The translations under genes and the position numbers were made by a program. From Aurelia coerulea (taxonomy: Eukaryota > Cnidaria > Scyphozoa > Semaeostomeae > Ulmaridae): a DNA stretch of 64,000 bases. Position 1 is the first letter of the stretch; each line of letters begins with the position of its first letter. This document shows, in pieces, positions 26,314 to 41,700 of this stretch. The stretch is from contig CM076955.1 in NCBI GenBank assembly GCA_039566865.1, forward strand, positions 20,753,501 to 20,817,500, written 5' to 3'. Under the pieces are notes generated by a model that saw only the letters and a list, made by a program, of their open reading frames with translations, did not search any database and was not told where the DNA came from.

Positions 26314-28740
26314 GAAAATTATACCTCATTTTGACTGAATTGAATCAAACCAAGTTTCATTTTCGATCGATTTATAATAAATGCATAAGATTTCAACCAT
26401 AGACTGTGTTTTGACTTCCTTTTCTCTCGACAGTTTACTATCATTTGAACCTCATTAACCTGATGACGTTTCAAATGTTTGAAAATTATACCTCATTTTG
26501 CCTAAATTGAATGAAACCAAGTTTCAATTTCAATCCATTCATAATCAATTCAAAAGATTTCAACCATAGACTGTGTTTTGACTTCCTTTTCTCTCGACTG
26601 TTTACTATCATTTGAAGCTCATTAACCTGATGAGGTTTCAAATGTTTGAAAATTATACCTGTTTTTGCCTGAATTGAATGAAACCAAGTTTCAATTTCAA
26701 TCCATTCATAATAAATTCATTAGATTTCAACCATAGACTGTGGTTTGACTTCAAATTCTCTGGAAAAGTTTCAATCATTGGAACCTCAATAACCTGATGA
26801 GGTTACAAATGTTTAAAAATTATACCTCATTTTGCCTGAATTGAATGAAACCAAGTTTCAATTTCAATCTATTCATAATCAAATAACAAGATTTCAACCA
26901 TAGACTGTGTTTTGACTTCGATTTCTCTTGACAGTTTACTATCATTTGAACCTCATTAACCTGATGAGGTTTCAAACGTTTCGTAAATATTATACCTCAT
27001 TTTGACTAAATTGAATCAAACCAAGTTTCAGTTTCAATCCATTCATAATCAATTCATAAGATTTCAACCATAGACTGTGTTTTGACTTCCATTGCTCTGG
27101 ACAAGTTTCAATCATTTGAACCTCATTAACCTGATGAGGTTTCAAATGTTTCAAAATTATACCTCATTTTGCCTGAATTGAATGAAACCAAGTTTCAATT
27201 TCAATCCATTCATACTCAATTCATAAGATTTCAACCATAGACTGTGTTTTGACATCCTTTTCTCTGGGCAAGTTTCAATCATTTGAACCTCATTAACCTG
27301 ATGAGGTTTCAGATGTTTCAAAATTATACCTCATTTTGACGGAATTGAATCAATCTAAGTTTCATTTTCGATCGATTTATAATCAATTCATAACATTTCA
27401 ACCATAGACTGTGCTTTGACTTCCTTTTCTCTCGACAGTTTACTGTCATTTGAACCTCATTAACCTGATGAGGTTTCAAATGTTTCAAAATTATACCTCA
27501 TTTTGACAGAATTGAATCAATCCAAGTTTCATTTTCGATCGATTTATAATCAATTCATAAGATTTCAACCATAGACTGTGTTTTGACATCCTTTTCTCTG
27601 GACAAGTTTCAATCATTTGAACCTCATTAACCTGATGAGGTTTCAAATGTTTCAAAATTATACCTCATTTTGCCTGAATTGAATTAAACCAAGTTTCAAT
27701 TTCGATTGATTTATAATCAATTCATAAGATTTCAACCATAGACTGTGTTTTGACATCCTTTTCTCTCGACAGTTTACTATCATTTGAGCCTCATTAACCT
27801 GATGAGGTTTCAAATGTTTGAAAATTATACCTCATTTTGCCTGAATTGAATGAAACCATGTTTCAATTTCAATCCATTCGTACTCAATTCATAAGATTTC
27901 AACCTAGACTGTGTTTTGACTTCCTTTTCTCTGGACAAGTTTCAATCATTTGAACCTCATTAAACTGATGAGGTTTCAAATGTTTCAAAATTATACCTCA
28001 TTTTGCCTGAATCGAATGAAACCAAGTTTCAATTTCAATCCATTCATACTCAATTCATAAGATTTCAACCATAGACTGTGTTTTGACTTCCTTTTCTCTC
28101 GACAGTTTACTATCATTTGAACCTCATTAGCCTGATGAGGTTTCAAATGTTTGAAAAATATATCTCATTTTGCCTGAATTGAATGAAAACAAGTTTCAAT
28201 TTCGATCGATTTATAATCAATTCATAAGATTTCAACCATAGACTGTGTTTTGACATCCTTTTCTCTCGACAGTTTACTATCATTTGAACCTCATTAACCT
28301 GATGAGGTTTCAAATGTTTGAAAATTGTACCTCATTTTGCCTGAATTGAATGAAACCATGTTTCAATTTCAATCCATTCGTACTCAATTCATAAGATTTC
28401 AACCTAGACTGTGTTTTGACTTCCTTTTCTCTGGACAAGTTTCAATCATTTGAACCTCATTAACCTGATGAGGTTTCAAATGTTTCAAAATTATACCTCA
28501 TTTTGCCTGAATTGAATTAAACCAAGTTTCAATTTCGATCGATTTATAATCAATTCATAAGATTTCAGCCATAGACTGTGTTTTGACATCCTTTTCTCTC
28601 GACAGTTTACTATCATTTGAACCTCATTAACCTGATGAGGTTTCAAATGTTTCAAAATTATACCTCATCTTGACGGAATTGAATCAATCCAAGTTTCATT
28701 TTTGATCGATTTGTAATCAATTCATAAGATTTCAACCATA
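26314..28740. repeat. Satellite edge, diverged monomers
   Basis: The first ~14-15 monomers differ from the core consensus and from each other more than those further in (for example ATAATAAATTCATTAGA and TCATTGGAACCTCAATAACC at 26708-26795). They are not part of the 10-kb duplication. Confidence 0.75.
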
Positions 28741-31700
28741 GACTGTGTTTTGACATCCTTTTCTCTGGACAAGTTTCAATCATTTGAACCTCATTAACCT
28801 GATGAGGTTTCAAATGTTTCAAAATTATACCTCATTTTGCCTGAATTGAATTAAACCAAGTTTCAATTTCGATTGATTTATAATCAATTCATAAGATTTC
28901 AACCATAGACTGTGTTTTGACATCCTTTTCTCTGGACAAGTTTCAATCATTTGAACCTCATTAACTTGATGAGGTTTCAAATGTTTCAAAATTATACCTC
29001 ATTTTGCCTGAATCGAATGAAACCAAGTTTCAATTTCAATCCATTCATACTCAATTCATAAGATTTCAACCATAGACTGTGTTTTGACTTCCTTTTCTCT
29101 GGACAAGTTTCAATCATTTGAACCTCATTAACCTGATGAGGTTTCAAATGTTTGAAAATTATACCTCATTTTGACAGAATTGAATCATTCTAAGTTTCAT
29201 TTTCGATCGATTTATAATCAACTCATAAGAATTCAACCATAGACTTTGTTTTGACTTCCTTTTCTCTGGACAAGTTTCAATCATTTGAACCTCATTAACC
29301 TGATGAGGTTTCAAATGTTTCAAAATTATACCTCATTTTGCCTGAATCGAATGAAACCAAGTTCCAATTTCAATCCATTCATGCTCAATTCATAAGATTT
29401 CAACCATAGACTGTGTTTTGACTTCCTTTTCTCTGGACAAGTTTCAATCATTTGAACCTCATTAACCTGATGAGGTTTCAAATGTTTCAAAATTATACCT
29501 CATTTTGACAGAATTGAATCAATCTAAGTTTTATTTTCGATCGATTTATAATCAATTCATAAGATTTCAACCATAGACTGTGTTTAGACATCCTTTGCTC
29601 TCGACAGTTTACTATCATTTGAACCTCATTAACCTGATGAGGTTTCAAATGTTTGAAAATTGTACCTCATTTTGCCTGAATTGAATGAAACCATGTTTCA
29701 ATTTCAATCCATTCGTACTCAATTCATAAGATTTCAACCTAGACTGTCTTTTGACTTCCTTTTCTCTGGACAAGTTTCAATCATTTGAACCTCATTAACC
29801 TGATGAGGTTTCAAATGTTTCAAAATTATACCTCATTTTGACAGAATTGAATTTCAACCATAGACTGTGTTTTGACATCCTTTTCTCTGGACAAGTTTCA
29901 ATCATTTGAACCTCATTAACTTGATGAGGTTTCAAATGTTTCAAAATTATACCTCAATTTGACAGAATTGAATCAATCCAAGTTTTATTTTCGATCAATT
30001 TAAAATCCATTCATAAGATTTCAACCATAGACTGTGCTTTGACTTCCTTTTCTCTGGACAAGTTTCAATCATTTGAACCTCATTAACCTGATGAGGTTTC
30101 AAATGTTTCAAAATTATACCTCATTTTGCCTGAATCGAATAAAACCAAGTTTCAAATTCAATCCATTCATACTCAATTCATAAGATTTCAACCATAGACT
30201 GTGTTTTGACATCCTTTTCTCTGGACAAGTTTCAATCATTTGAACCTCATTAACCTGATGAGAATTCAAATGTTTCAAAATTATACCTCATTCTGCCTGA
30301 ATTGAATTAAATCCATATTTTAATTTAGATCGATTTATAATCATCAATTCATAAGATTTCAACCATAGACTGTGTTTTGACATCCTTTTCTCTCGACAGT
30401 TTACTATCATTTGAACCTCATTAACCTGATGAGGTTTCAAATGTTTCAAAATTATACCTCATTTTGCCTGAATCGAATGAAACCAAGTTTCAATTTCAAT
30501 CCATTCATACTCAATTCATAAGATTTCAACCATAGACTGTGTTTTGACTTCCTTTTCTCTGGACAAGTTTCAATCATTTGAACCTCATTAACCTGATGAG
30601 GTTTCAGATGTTTCAAAATTATACCTCATTTTGACGGAATTGAATCAATCCAAGTTTCATTTTCGATCGATTTATAATCAATTCATAAGATTTCAACCAT
30701 AGACTGTGCTTTGAATTCCTTTTCTCTCGACAGTTTACTATCATTTGAACCTCATTAACCTGATGAGGTTTCAAATGTTTCAAAATTATACCTCATTTTG
30801 ACAGAATTGAATCAAACCAAGTTTCATTTTCGATCGATTTATAATCAATTCATTAGATTTCAACCATAGACTGTGTTTTGACTTCCTTTTCTCTCGACAA
30901 GTTTCAATCATTTGAACCTTATTAATCTGATGAGGTTTCAAATTTTTCAAAAATAATACCTCATTTTGCCTGAATCGAATGAAACCAAGTTTATATTTCA
31001 ATCCATTCATTCTCAATTCATAAGATTTCAACCATAGACTGTGTTTTGACTTCCTTTTCTCTGGACAAGTTTCAATCATTTGAACCTCATTAACCTGATG
31101 AGGTTTCAAATGTTTCAAAATTATACCTCATTTTGCCTGAATTGAATGAAACCAAGTTTCAAGTTCAATCCATGCATACTCAATTCATAAAATTTCAAGC
31201 ATAGACTGTGTTTTGACATCCTTTTCTCTAGACAAGTTTCAATCATTTGAACCTCATTAACCTGATGAGGTTTCAAATGTTTCAAAATTATACCTCATTT
31301 TGACAGAATTGAATCAATCCAAGTTTAATTTTCGATCGATTTATAATCAATTCATAAGATTTCAACCATAGACTGTGTTTTGACTTCCTTTTCTCTGGAC
31401 AAGTTTCAATCATTTGAACCTCATTAACCTGATAAGGTTTCAAATGTTTCAAAATTATACCTCATTTTGCCTGAATTGAATGAAACCAAGTTTCAAGTTC
31501 AATCCATGCATACTCAATTCATAAGATTTCAAGCATAGACTGTGTTTTGACATCCTTTTCTCTGGACAAGTTTAAATCATTTGAACCTCATTAACCTGAT
31601 GAGAATTCAAATGTTTCAAAATTATACCTCATTCTGCCTGAATTGAATTAAATCAATATTTTAATTTAGATCGATTTATAATCATCAATTCATAAGATTT

Positions 31701-34700
31701 CAACCTTAGACTGTATTTTGACATCCTTTTCTCTCGACAGTTTACTATCATTTAAACCTCATTAACCTGATGGGGTTTCAAATGTTTCAAAATTATACCT
31801 CATTTTGCCTGAATCGAATGAAACCAAGTTTCAATTTCAATCCATTCATACTCAATTCATAAGATTTCAACCATTGACTGTGTTTTGACTTCCTTTTCTC
31901 TGGACAAGTTTCAATCATTTGAACCTCATTAACCTGATGAGGTTTCAGATGTTTCAAAATTATACCTCATTTTGACGGAATTGAATCAATCCAAGTTTCA
32001 TTTTCGATCAATTTATAATCCATTCATAAGATTTCAACCATAGACTGTGCTTTGACTTCCTTTTCTCTCGACAGTTTACTATCATTTGAACCTCATTAAC
32101 CTGATGAGGTTTCAAATTTTTCAAAATTATACCTCATTTTGACAGAAATGAATCAAACCAAGTTTCATTTTCGATCGATTTATAATCAATTCATAAGATT
32201 TCAACCATAGACTGTGTTTTGACTTCCTTTTCTCTCGACAAGTTTCAATCATTTGAACCTCATTAACCTGATGAGGTTTCAAATTTTTCAAAAATAATAC
32301 CTCATTTTGCCTGAATCGAATGAAACCAAGTTTATATTTCAATCCATTCATCCTCAATTCATAAGATTTCAACCATAGACTGTGTTTTGACTTCCTTTTC
32401 TCTGGACAAGTTTCAATCATTTGAACCTCATTAACCTGATGAGGTTTCAAATGTTTCAAAATTATACCTCATTTTGCCTGAATTGAATGAAACCAAGTTT
32501 CAAGTTCAATCCATGCATACTCAATTCATAAGATTTCAAGCATAGACTGTGTTTTGACATCCTTTTCTCTAGACAAGTTTCAATCATTTGAACCTCATTA
32601 ACCTGATGAGGTTTCAAATGTTTCAAAGTTATACCTCATTTTGCCTCAATTGAATGAAACCAAGTTTCAATTCAATCCATTCATACTCAATTCATAAGAT
32701 TTCAACCATAGACTGTGTTTTGACATCCTTTTCTCTGGACAAGTTTCAATCATTTGAACCTCATTAACTTGATGAGGTTTCAAATGTTTCAAAATTATAC
32801 CTCATTTTGCCTGAATTGAATGAAACCAAGTTTCAATTTCGATCAATTTATATCAATTCATAAGATTTCAGCCATAGACTGTGTTTTGACATCCTTTTCT
32901 CTCGACAGTTTACTATCATTTGAACCTCATTAACCTGATGAGGTTTCAGATGTTTCAAAATTATACCTCATTTTGACGGAATTGAATCAATCCAAGTTTC
33001 ATTTTCGATCGATTTATAATCAATTCATAAGATTTCAACCATAGACTGTGCTTTGACTTCCTTTTCTCTCGACAGTTTACTATCATTTGAACCTCAATAA
33101 CCTGATGAGGTTTCAAATGTTTCAAATTATACTTTATTTTGACAGAATTGAATCAATCCAAGTTTCATTTTCGATCGATTTATAATCAATTCATAAGATT
33201 TCAACCATAGACTGTGTTTTGACATCCTTTTCTCTGGACAAGTTTCAATCATTTGAACCTCATTAACCTGATGAGGTTTCAAATGTTTCAAAATTATACC
33301 TCATTTTGCCTGAATGGAATTAAACCAAGTTTCAATTTCGATTGATTTATAATCAATTCATAAGATTTCAACCATAGGACTGTGTTTTGACATCCTTTTC
33401 TCTCGACAGATTATTATCATTTGAACCTCATTAACCTGATTAGGTTTCAAATGTTTGAAAATTGTACCTCATTTTGCCTGAATTGAATGAATCCATGTTT
33501 CAATTTCAATCCATTCGTACTCAATTGATAAGATTTCAACCTAGACTGTGTTTTGACTTCCTTTTCTCTGGACAAGTTTCAATCATTTGAACCTCATTAA
33601 CCTGATGAGGTTTCAAATGTTTGAAAATTATACCTCATTTTACCTGAAACGAATGGAACCAAGTTTCATTTTCGATCGATTTATAATCAATTCATAAGAT
33701 TTCAACCATAGACTGTGTTTTGACTTCCTTTTCTCTCGACAGTTTACTATCATTTGAACCTCATTAACCTGATGAGGTTTCAAATGTTTCAAAACTATAC
33801 ATTATTTTGACAGAATTGAATCAATCCAAGTTTCATTTTCGATCGATTTATAATCAATTCATAAGATTTCAACCATAGACTGTGTTTTGACATCCTTTTC
33901 CCTCGATAGTTTACTATCATTTGAACCTCATTAACCTGATGAGGTTTCAAATGTTTCAAAATTCTACCTCATTTTGCCTGAATTGAATGAAACCATGTTT
34001 CAAATTCAATCCATTCGTGCTCAATTTATAAGATTTCAACCATACACTGTGTTTTGACTTCCTCTTCTCTCGACAAGTTTCAATCATTTGAACCTCATTA
34101 ACCTGATGAGGTTTCAAATGTTTCAAAATTATACCTCATTTTGCCTGAATCGAATGAAACCAAGTTTCAATTTCAATCCATTCATACTCAATTCATAAGA
34201 TTTCAACCATAGACTGTGTTTTGACTTCCTTTTCTCTGGACAAGTTTCAATCATTTGAACCTCATTAACCTGATGAGGTTTCAAATGTTTCAAAATTATA
34301 CCTCATTTTGACACAATTGAATCAATCTAAGTTTTATTTTCGATCGATTTATAATCAATTCATAAAATTTCAACCATAGACTGTGTTTTGACTTCCTTTT
34401 CTTTGGACAAGTTTCAATCATTTGAACCTCATTAACCTGATGAGGTTTCAAATGTTTCAAAATTATACCTCATTTTGCCTGAATCGAATGAAACCAAGTT
34501 TCAATTTCAATCCATTCATACTCAATTCATAAGATTTCAACCATAGACTGTGTTTTAACTTCCTTTTCTCTTGAGAAGTTTCAATCACTTGAACCTCATT
34601 CACCTGATGAGGTTTCAAATCTTTCAAAATTATACCTCATTTTGACAGAATTGAATCAATCCAAGTTTAATTTTCGATCGATTTTTAATCAATTCATAAG

Positions 34701-37700
34701 ATTTCAACCATAGACTGTGTTTTGACTTCCTTTTCTCTGGACAATTTTCAATCATTTGAACCTCATTAACCTGATGAGGTTTCAAATGTTTCAAAATTTT
34801 ACCTCATTTTGATGGGAATTGAATCAATCCAAGTTTCATTTTCGATCGATTTATAATCAATTCATAAGATTTCAACCATAGACTGTGTTTTGACTTCCTT
34901 TTCTCTGGACAAGTTTCAATCATTTGAACCTCATTAACCTGATGAGGTTTCAAATGTTTCAAAATTATACCTCATTTTGCCTGAATTGAATGAAACCAAG
35001 TTTCAAGTTCAATCCATGCATACTCAATTCATAAGATTTCAAGCATAGACTGTGTTTTGACATCCTTTTCTCTAGACAAGTTTCAATCATTTGAACCTCA
35101 TTAACCTGATGAGGTTTCAAATGTTTCAAAATTATACCTCATTTTGACAGAATTGAATCAATCCAAGTTTAATTTTCGATCGATTTATAATCAATTCATA
35201 AGATTTCAACCATAGACTGTGTTTTGACTTCCTTTTCTCTGGACAAGTTTCAATCATTTGAACCTCATTAACCTGATGAGGTTTCAAATGTTTCAAAGTT
35301 ATACCTCATTTTGCCTCAATTGAATGAAACCAAGTTTCAATTTCAATCCATTCATACTCAATTCATACGATTTCAACCATAGACTGTGTTTTGACATCCT
35401 TTTCTCTGGGCAAGTTTCAATCATTTGAACCTCATTAACTTGATGAGGTTTCAAATGTTTCAAAATTATACCTCATTTTGCCTGAATTGAATGAAACCAA
35501 GTTTCAATTTCGATCAATTTATATCAATTCATAAGATTTCAGCCATATACTATTTTTTGACATCCTTTTCTCTCGACAGTTTACTATCATTTGAACCTCA
35601 TTAACCTGATGAGGTTTCAGATGTTTCAAAATTATACCTCATTTTGACGGAATTGAATCAATCCAAGTTTCATTTTCGATTGATTTATAATCAATTCATA
35701 AGATTTCAAGCATAGACTGTGCTTTGACTTCCTTTTCTCTCGACAGTTTACTATCATTTGAACCTCAATAACCTGATGAGGTTTCAAATGTTTAAAAATT
35801 ATACTTCATTTTGACAGAATTGAATCAATCCAAGTTTCAATTTTCGATCGATTTATAATCAATTCATAAGATTTCAAGCATAGACTGTGTTTTGACTTCC
35901 TTTTCTCTGGACAAGTTTCAATCATTTGAACCTCATTAACCTGATGAGGTCTCAAATGTTTCAAAATTATACCTCATTTTGCCTGAATGGAATTAAACCA
36001 AGTTTCAATTTCGATTGATTTATAATCAATTCATAAGATTTCAACCATAGGACTGTGTTTTGACATCCTTTTCTCTCGACAGTTTACTATCATTTGAACC
36101 TCATTAACCTGATTAGGTTTCAAATGTTTCAAAATTGTACCTCATTTTGCCTGAATTGAATGAATCCATGTTTCCATTTCAATCCATTCGTACTCAATTG
36201 ATAAGATTTCAACCTAGACTGTGTTTTGACTTCCTTTTCTCTGGACAAGTTTCAATCATTTGAACCTCATTAACCTGATGAGGTTTCAAATGTTTGAAAA
36301 TTATACCTCATTTTACCTGAAACGAATGGAAGCAAGTTTCATTTTCGATCGATTTATAATCAATTCATAAGATTTCAACCATAGACTGTGTTTTGACTTC
36401 CTTTTCTCTCGACAGTTTACTATCATTTGAACCTCATTAACCTGATGAGGTTTCAAATGTTTCAAAACTATACATTATTTTGACAGAATTGAATCAATCC
36501 AAGTTTCATTTTCGATCGATTTATAATCAATTCATAAGATTTCAACCATAGACTGTGTTTTGACTTCCTTTTCTCTCGACAGTTTACTATCATTTGAACC
36601 TCATTAACCTGATGAGGTTTCAAATGTTTCAAAATTCTACCTCATTTTGCCTGAATTGAATGAAACCATGTTTCAAATTCAATCCATTCGTGCTCAATTT
36701 ATAAGATTTCAACCATACACTGTGTTTTGACTTCCTCTTCTCTCGACAAGTTTCAATCATTTGAACCTCATTAACCTGATGAGGTTTCAAATGTTTCAAA
36801 ATTATACCTCATTTTGCCTGAATCGAATGAAACCAAGTTTCAATTTCAATCCATTCATACTCAATTCATAAGATTTCAACCATAGACTGTGTTTTGACTT
36901 CCTTTTCTCTGGACAAGTTTCAATCATTTGAACCTCATTAACCTGATGAGGTTTCAAATGTTTCAAAATTATACCTCATTTTGACACAATTGAATCAATG
37001 TAAGTTTTATTTTCGATCGATTTATAATCAATTCATAAAATTTCAACCATAGACTGTGTTTTGACTTCCTTTTCTCTGGACAAGTTTCAATCATTTGAAC
37101 CTCATTAACCTGATGAGGTTTCAAATGTTTCAAAATTATACCTCATTTTGCCTGAATGGAATGAAACCAAGTTTCAATTTCAATCCATTCATACTCAATT
37201 CATAAGATTTCAACCATAGACTGTGTTTTAACTTCCTTTTCTCTTGACAAGTTTCAATCTCTTGAACCTCATTAACCTGATGAGGTTTCAAATGTTTCAA
37301 AATTATACCTCATTTTGCCTGAATGGAATGAAACCAAGTTTCAATTTCAATCCATTCATACTCAATTCATAAGATTTCAACCATTGACTGTGTTTTGACT
37401 TCCTTTTCTCTGGACAAGTTTAAATCATTTGAACCTCATTAACCTGATGAGGTTTCAGATGTTTCAAAATTATACCTCATTTTGACGGAATTGAATCAAT
37501 CCAAGTTTCATTTTCGATCAATTTATAATCCATTCATTAGATTTCAACCATAGACTGTGCTTTGACTTCCTTTTCTCTCGATAGTTTACTATCATTTGAA
37601 CCTCATTAACCTGATGAGGTTTCAAATGTTTCAAAATTATACCTCATTTTGACAGAATTGAATCAATCCAAGTTTTATATTCGATCGATTTATAATCAAT

Positions 37701-38784
37701 TCATAAGATTTCAACCATAGACTGTGTTTTGACTTCCTTTTCTCTGGACAAGTTTCAATCATTTGAGCCTCATTAACCTGATGAGGTTTCAAATGTTTCA
37801 AAATTATACCTCATTGTGCCTGAATCGAATGAAACCAAGTTGAACAAGGACAGAATTGAATCAATCCAAGTTTCATTTTCGATCGATTTATACTCAATTC
37901 ATAAGATTTCAACCATAAACTGTGTTTTGACATCCTTTTCTCTGGACAAGTTTCAATCATTTGAACCTCATTATCCTGATGAGGTTTCAAATGTTTCAAA
38001 ATTATACCTCATTTTGACAGAATTGAATCAATCCAAGTTTTATATTCGATCGATTTATAATCAATTCATAAGATTTCAACCATAGACTGTGTTTTGACTT
38101 CCTTTTCTCTGGACAAGTTTCAATCATTTGAGCCTCATTAACCTGATGAGGTTTCAAATGTTTCAAAATTATACCTCATTGTGCCTGAATCGAATCAAAC
38201 CAAGTTGAACAAGGACAGAATTGAATCAATCCAAGTTTCATTTTCGATCGATTTATAATCAATTCATAAGATTTCAACCATAAACTGTGTTTTGACATCC
38301 TTTTCTCTGGACAAGTTTCAATCATTTGAACCTCATTAACCTGATGAGGTTTCAAATGTTTCACAACTATACCTCATTTTGCCTGAATTGAATGAAACCA
38401 AGTTTCAATTTCGATTGATTTATAATCAATTCATAAGATTTCAACCATAGACTGTGTTTTGACTTCCTTTTCTCTGGACAAGTTTCAATCATTTGAACCT
38501 CATTAACCTGATGAGGTTTCAAATGTTTCAAAATTATACCTAATGTTTCTTGAATTGAATGAAATCAAGTTTCAATTCCAATCCATTCATACTCAATTCA
38601 TAAGATTTCAACCATAGACTGTGTTTTGACTTCCTTTTCTCTGGACAAGTTTCAATCATTTGAACCTCATTAACCTGATGAGGTTTCAAATGTTTCAAAA
38701 TTATACCTCATTTTGCCTGAATTGAATGAAACCAAGTTTCAATTTCAATCCATTCATACTCAATTCATAAGATTTCAACCATAG
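28740..38784. repeat. 10.04-kb satellite block, tandem copy 1
   Basis: About 60 monomers are repeated almost unchanged 10,044 bp downstream: for instance 30786 matches 40830, 32127 matches 42171, and the GACACAATTGAATC marker at 34310 matches 44354. Upstream of about 28740 the correspondence stops. The boundary is placed to within about 100 bp. Confidence 0.8.
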
Positions 38785-41700
38785 ACTGTGTTTTGACATC
38801 CTTTTCTCTGGACAAGTTTTAATCATTTGAACCTCATTAACCTGATGAGGTTTCAAATGTTTCAAAATTATACCTCATTTTGCCTGAATTGAATTAAACC
38901 AAGTTTCAATTTCGATTGATTTATAATCAATTCATAAGATTTCAACCATAGACTGTGTTTTGACATCCTTTTCTCTGGACAAGTTTCAATCATTTGAACC
39001 TCATTAACTTGATGAGGTTTCAAATGTTTCAAAATTATACCTCATTTTGCCTGAATCGAATGAAACCAAGTTTCAATTTCAATCCATTCATACTCAATTC
39101 ATAAGATTTCAACCATAGACTGTGTTTTGACTTCCTTTTCTCTGGACAAGTTTCAATCATTTGAACCTCATTAACCTGATGAGGTTTCAAATGTTTGAAA
39201 ATTATACCTCATTTTGACAGAATTGAATCATTCTAAGTTTTATTTTCGATCGATTTATAATCAACTCATAAGAATTCAACCATAGACTGTGTTTTGACTT
39301 CCTTTTCTCTGGACAAGTTTCAATCATTTGAACCTCATTAACCTGATGAGGTTTCAAATGTTTCAAAATTATACCTCATTTTGCCTGAATCGAATGAAAC
39401 CAAGTTTCAATTTCAATCCATTCATACTCAATTCATAAGATTTCAACCATAGACTGTGTTTTGACTTCCTTTTCTCTGGACAAGTTTCAATCATTTGAAC
39501 CTCATTAACCTGATGAGGTTTCAAATGTTTCAAAATTATACCTCATTTTGACAGAATTGAATCAATCTAAGTTTTATTTTCGATCGATTTATAATCAATT
39601 CATAAGATTTCAACCATAGACTGTGTTTTGACATCCTTTGCTCTCGACAGTTTACTATCATTTGAACCTCATTAACCTGATGAGGTTTCAAATGTTTGAA
39701 AATTGTACCTCATTTTGCCTGAATTGAATGAAACCATGTTTCAATTTCAATCCATTCGTACTCAATTCATAAGATTTCAACCATAGACTGTGTTTTGACT
39801 TCCTTTTCTCTGGACAAGTTTCAATCATTTGAACCTCATTAACCTGATGAGGTTTCAAATGTTTCAAAATTATACCTCATTTTGACAGAATTGAATTTCA
39901 ACCATAGACTGTGTTTTGACATCCTTTTCTCTGGACAAGTTTCAATCATTTGAACCTCATTAACTTGATGAGGTTTCAAATGTTTCAAAATTATACCTCA
40001 ATTTGACAGAATTGAATCAATCCAAGTTTTATTTTCGATCAATTTAAAATCCATTCATAAGATTTCAACCATAGACTGTGCTTTGACTTCCTTTTCTCTG
40101 GACAAGTTTCAATCATTTGAACCTCATTAACCTGATGAGGTTTCAAATGTTTCAAAATTATACCTCATTTTGCCTGAATCGAATAAAACCAAGTTTCAAA
40201 TTCAATCCATTCATACTCAATTCATAAGATTTCAACCATAGACTGTGTTTTGACATCCTTTTCTCTGGACAAGTTTCAATCATTTGAACCTCATTAACCT
40301 GATGAGAATTCAAATGTTTCAAAATTATACCTCATTCTGCCTGAATTGAATTAAATCCATATTTTAATTTAGATCGATTTATAATCATCAATTCATAAGA
40401 TTTCAACCTTAGACTGTATTTTGACATCCTTTTCTCTCGACAGTTTACTATCATTTGAACGTCATTAACCTGATGAGGTTTCAAATGTTTCAAAATTATA
40501 CCTCATTTTGCCTGAATCGAATGAAACCAAGTTTCAATTTCAATCCATTCATACTCAATTCATAAGATTTCAACCATTGACTGTGTTTTGACTTCCTTTT
40601 CTCTGGACAAGTTTCAATCATTTGAACCTCATTAACCTGATGAGGTTTCAGATGTTTCAAAATTATACCTCATTTTGACGGAATTGAATCAATCCAAGTT
40701 TCATTTTCGATCAATTTATAATCCATTCATAAGATTTCAACCATAGACTGTGCTTTGACTTCCTTTTCTCTCGACAGTTTACTATCATTTGAACCTCATT
40801 AACCTGATGAGGTTTCAAATTTTTCAAAATTATACCTCATTTTGACAGAATTGAATCAAACCAAGTTTCATTTTCGATCGATTTATAATCAATTCATTAG
40901 ATTTCAACCATAGACTGTGTTTTGACTTCCTTTTCTCTCGACAAGTTTCAATCATTTGAACCTTATTAATCTGATGAGGTTTCAAATTTTTCAAAAATAA
41001 TACCTCATTTTGCCTGAATCGAATGAAACCAAGTTTATATTTCAATCCATTCATTCTCAATTCATAAGATTTCAACCATAGACTGTGTTTTGACTTCCTT
41101 TTCTCTGGACAAGTTTCAATCATTTGAACCTCATTAACCTGATGAGGTTTCAAATGTTTCAAAATTATACCTCATTTTGCCTGAATTGAATGAAACCAAG
41201 TTTCAAGTTCAATCCATGCATACTCAATTCATAAAATTTCAAGCATAGACTGTGTTTTGACATCCTTTTCTCTAGACAAGTTTCAATCATTTGAACCTCA
41301 TTAACCTGATGAGGTTTCAAATGTTTCAAAATTATACCTCATTTTGACAGAATTGAATCAATCCAAGTTTAATTTTCGATCGATTTATAATCAATTCATA
41401 AGATTTCAACCATAGACTGTGTTTTGACTTCCTTTTCTCTGGACAAGTTTCAATCATTTGAACCTCATTAACCTGATAAGGTTTCAAATGTTTCAAAATT
41501 ATACCTCATTTTGCCTGAATTGAATGAAACCAAGTTTCAAGTTCAATCCATGCATACTCAATTCATAAGATTTCAAGCATAGACTGTGTTTTGACATCCT
41601 TTTCTCTGGACAAGTTTAAATCATTTGAACCTCATTAACCTGATGAGAATTCAAATGTTTCAAAATTATACCTCATTCTGCCTGAATTGAATTAAATCAA

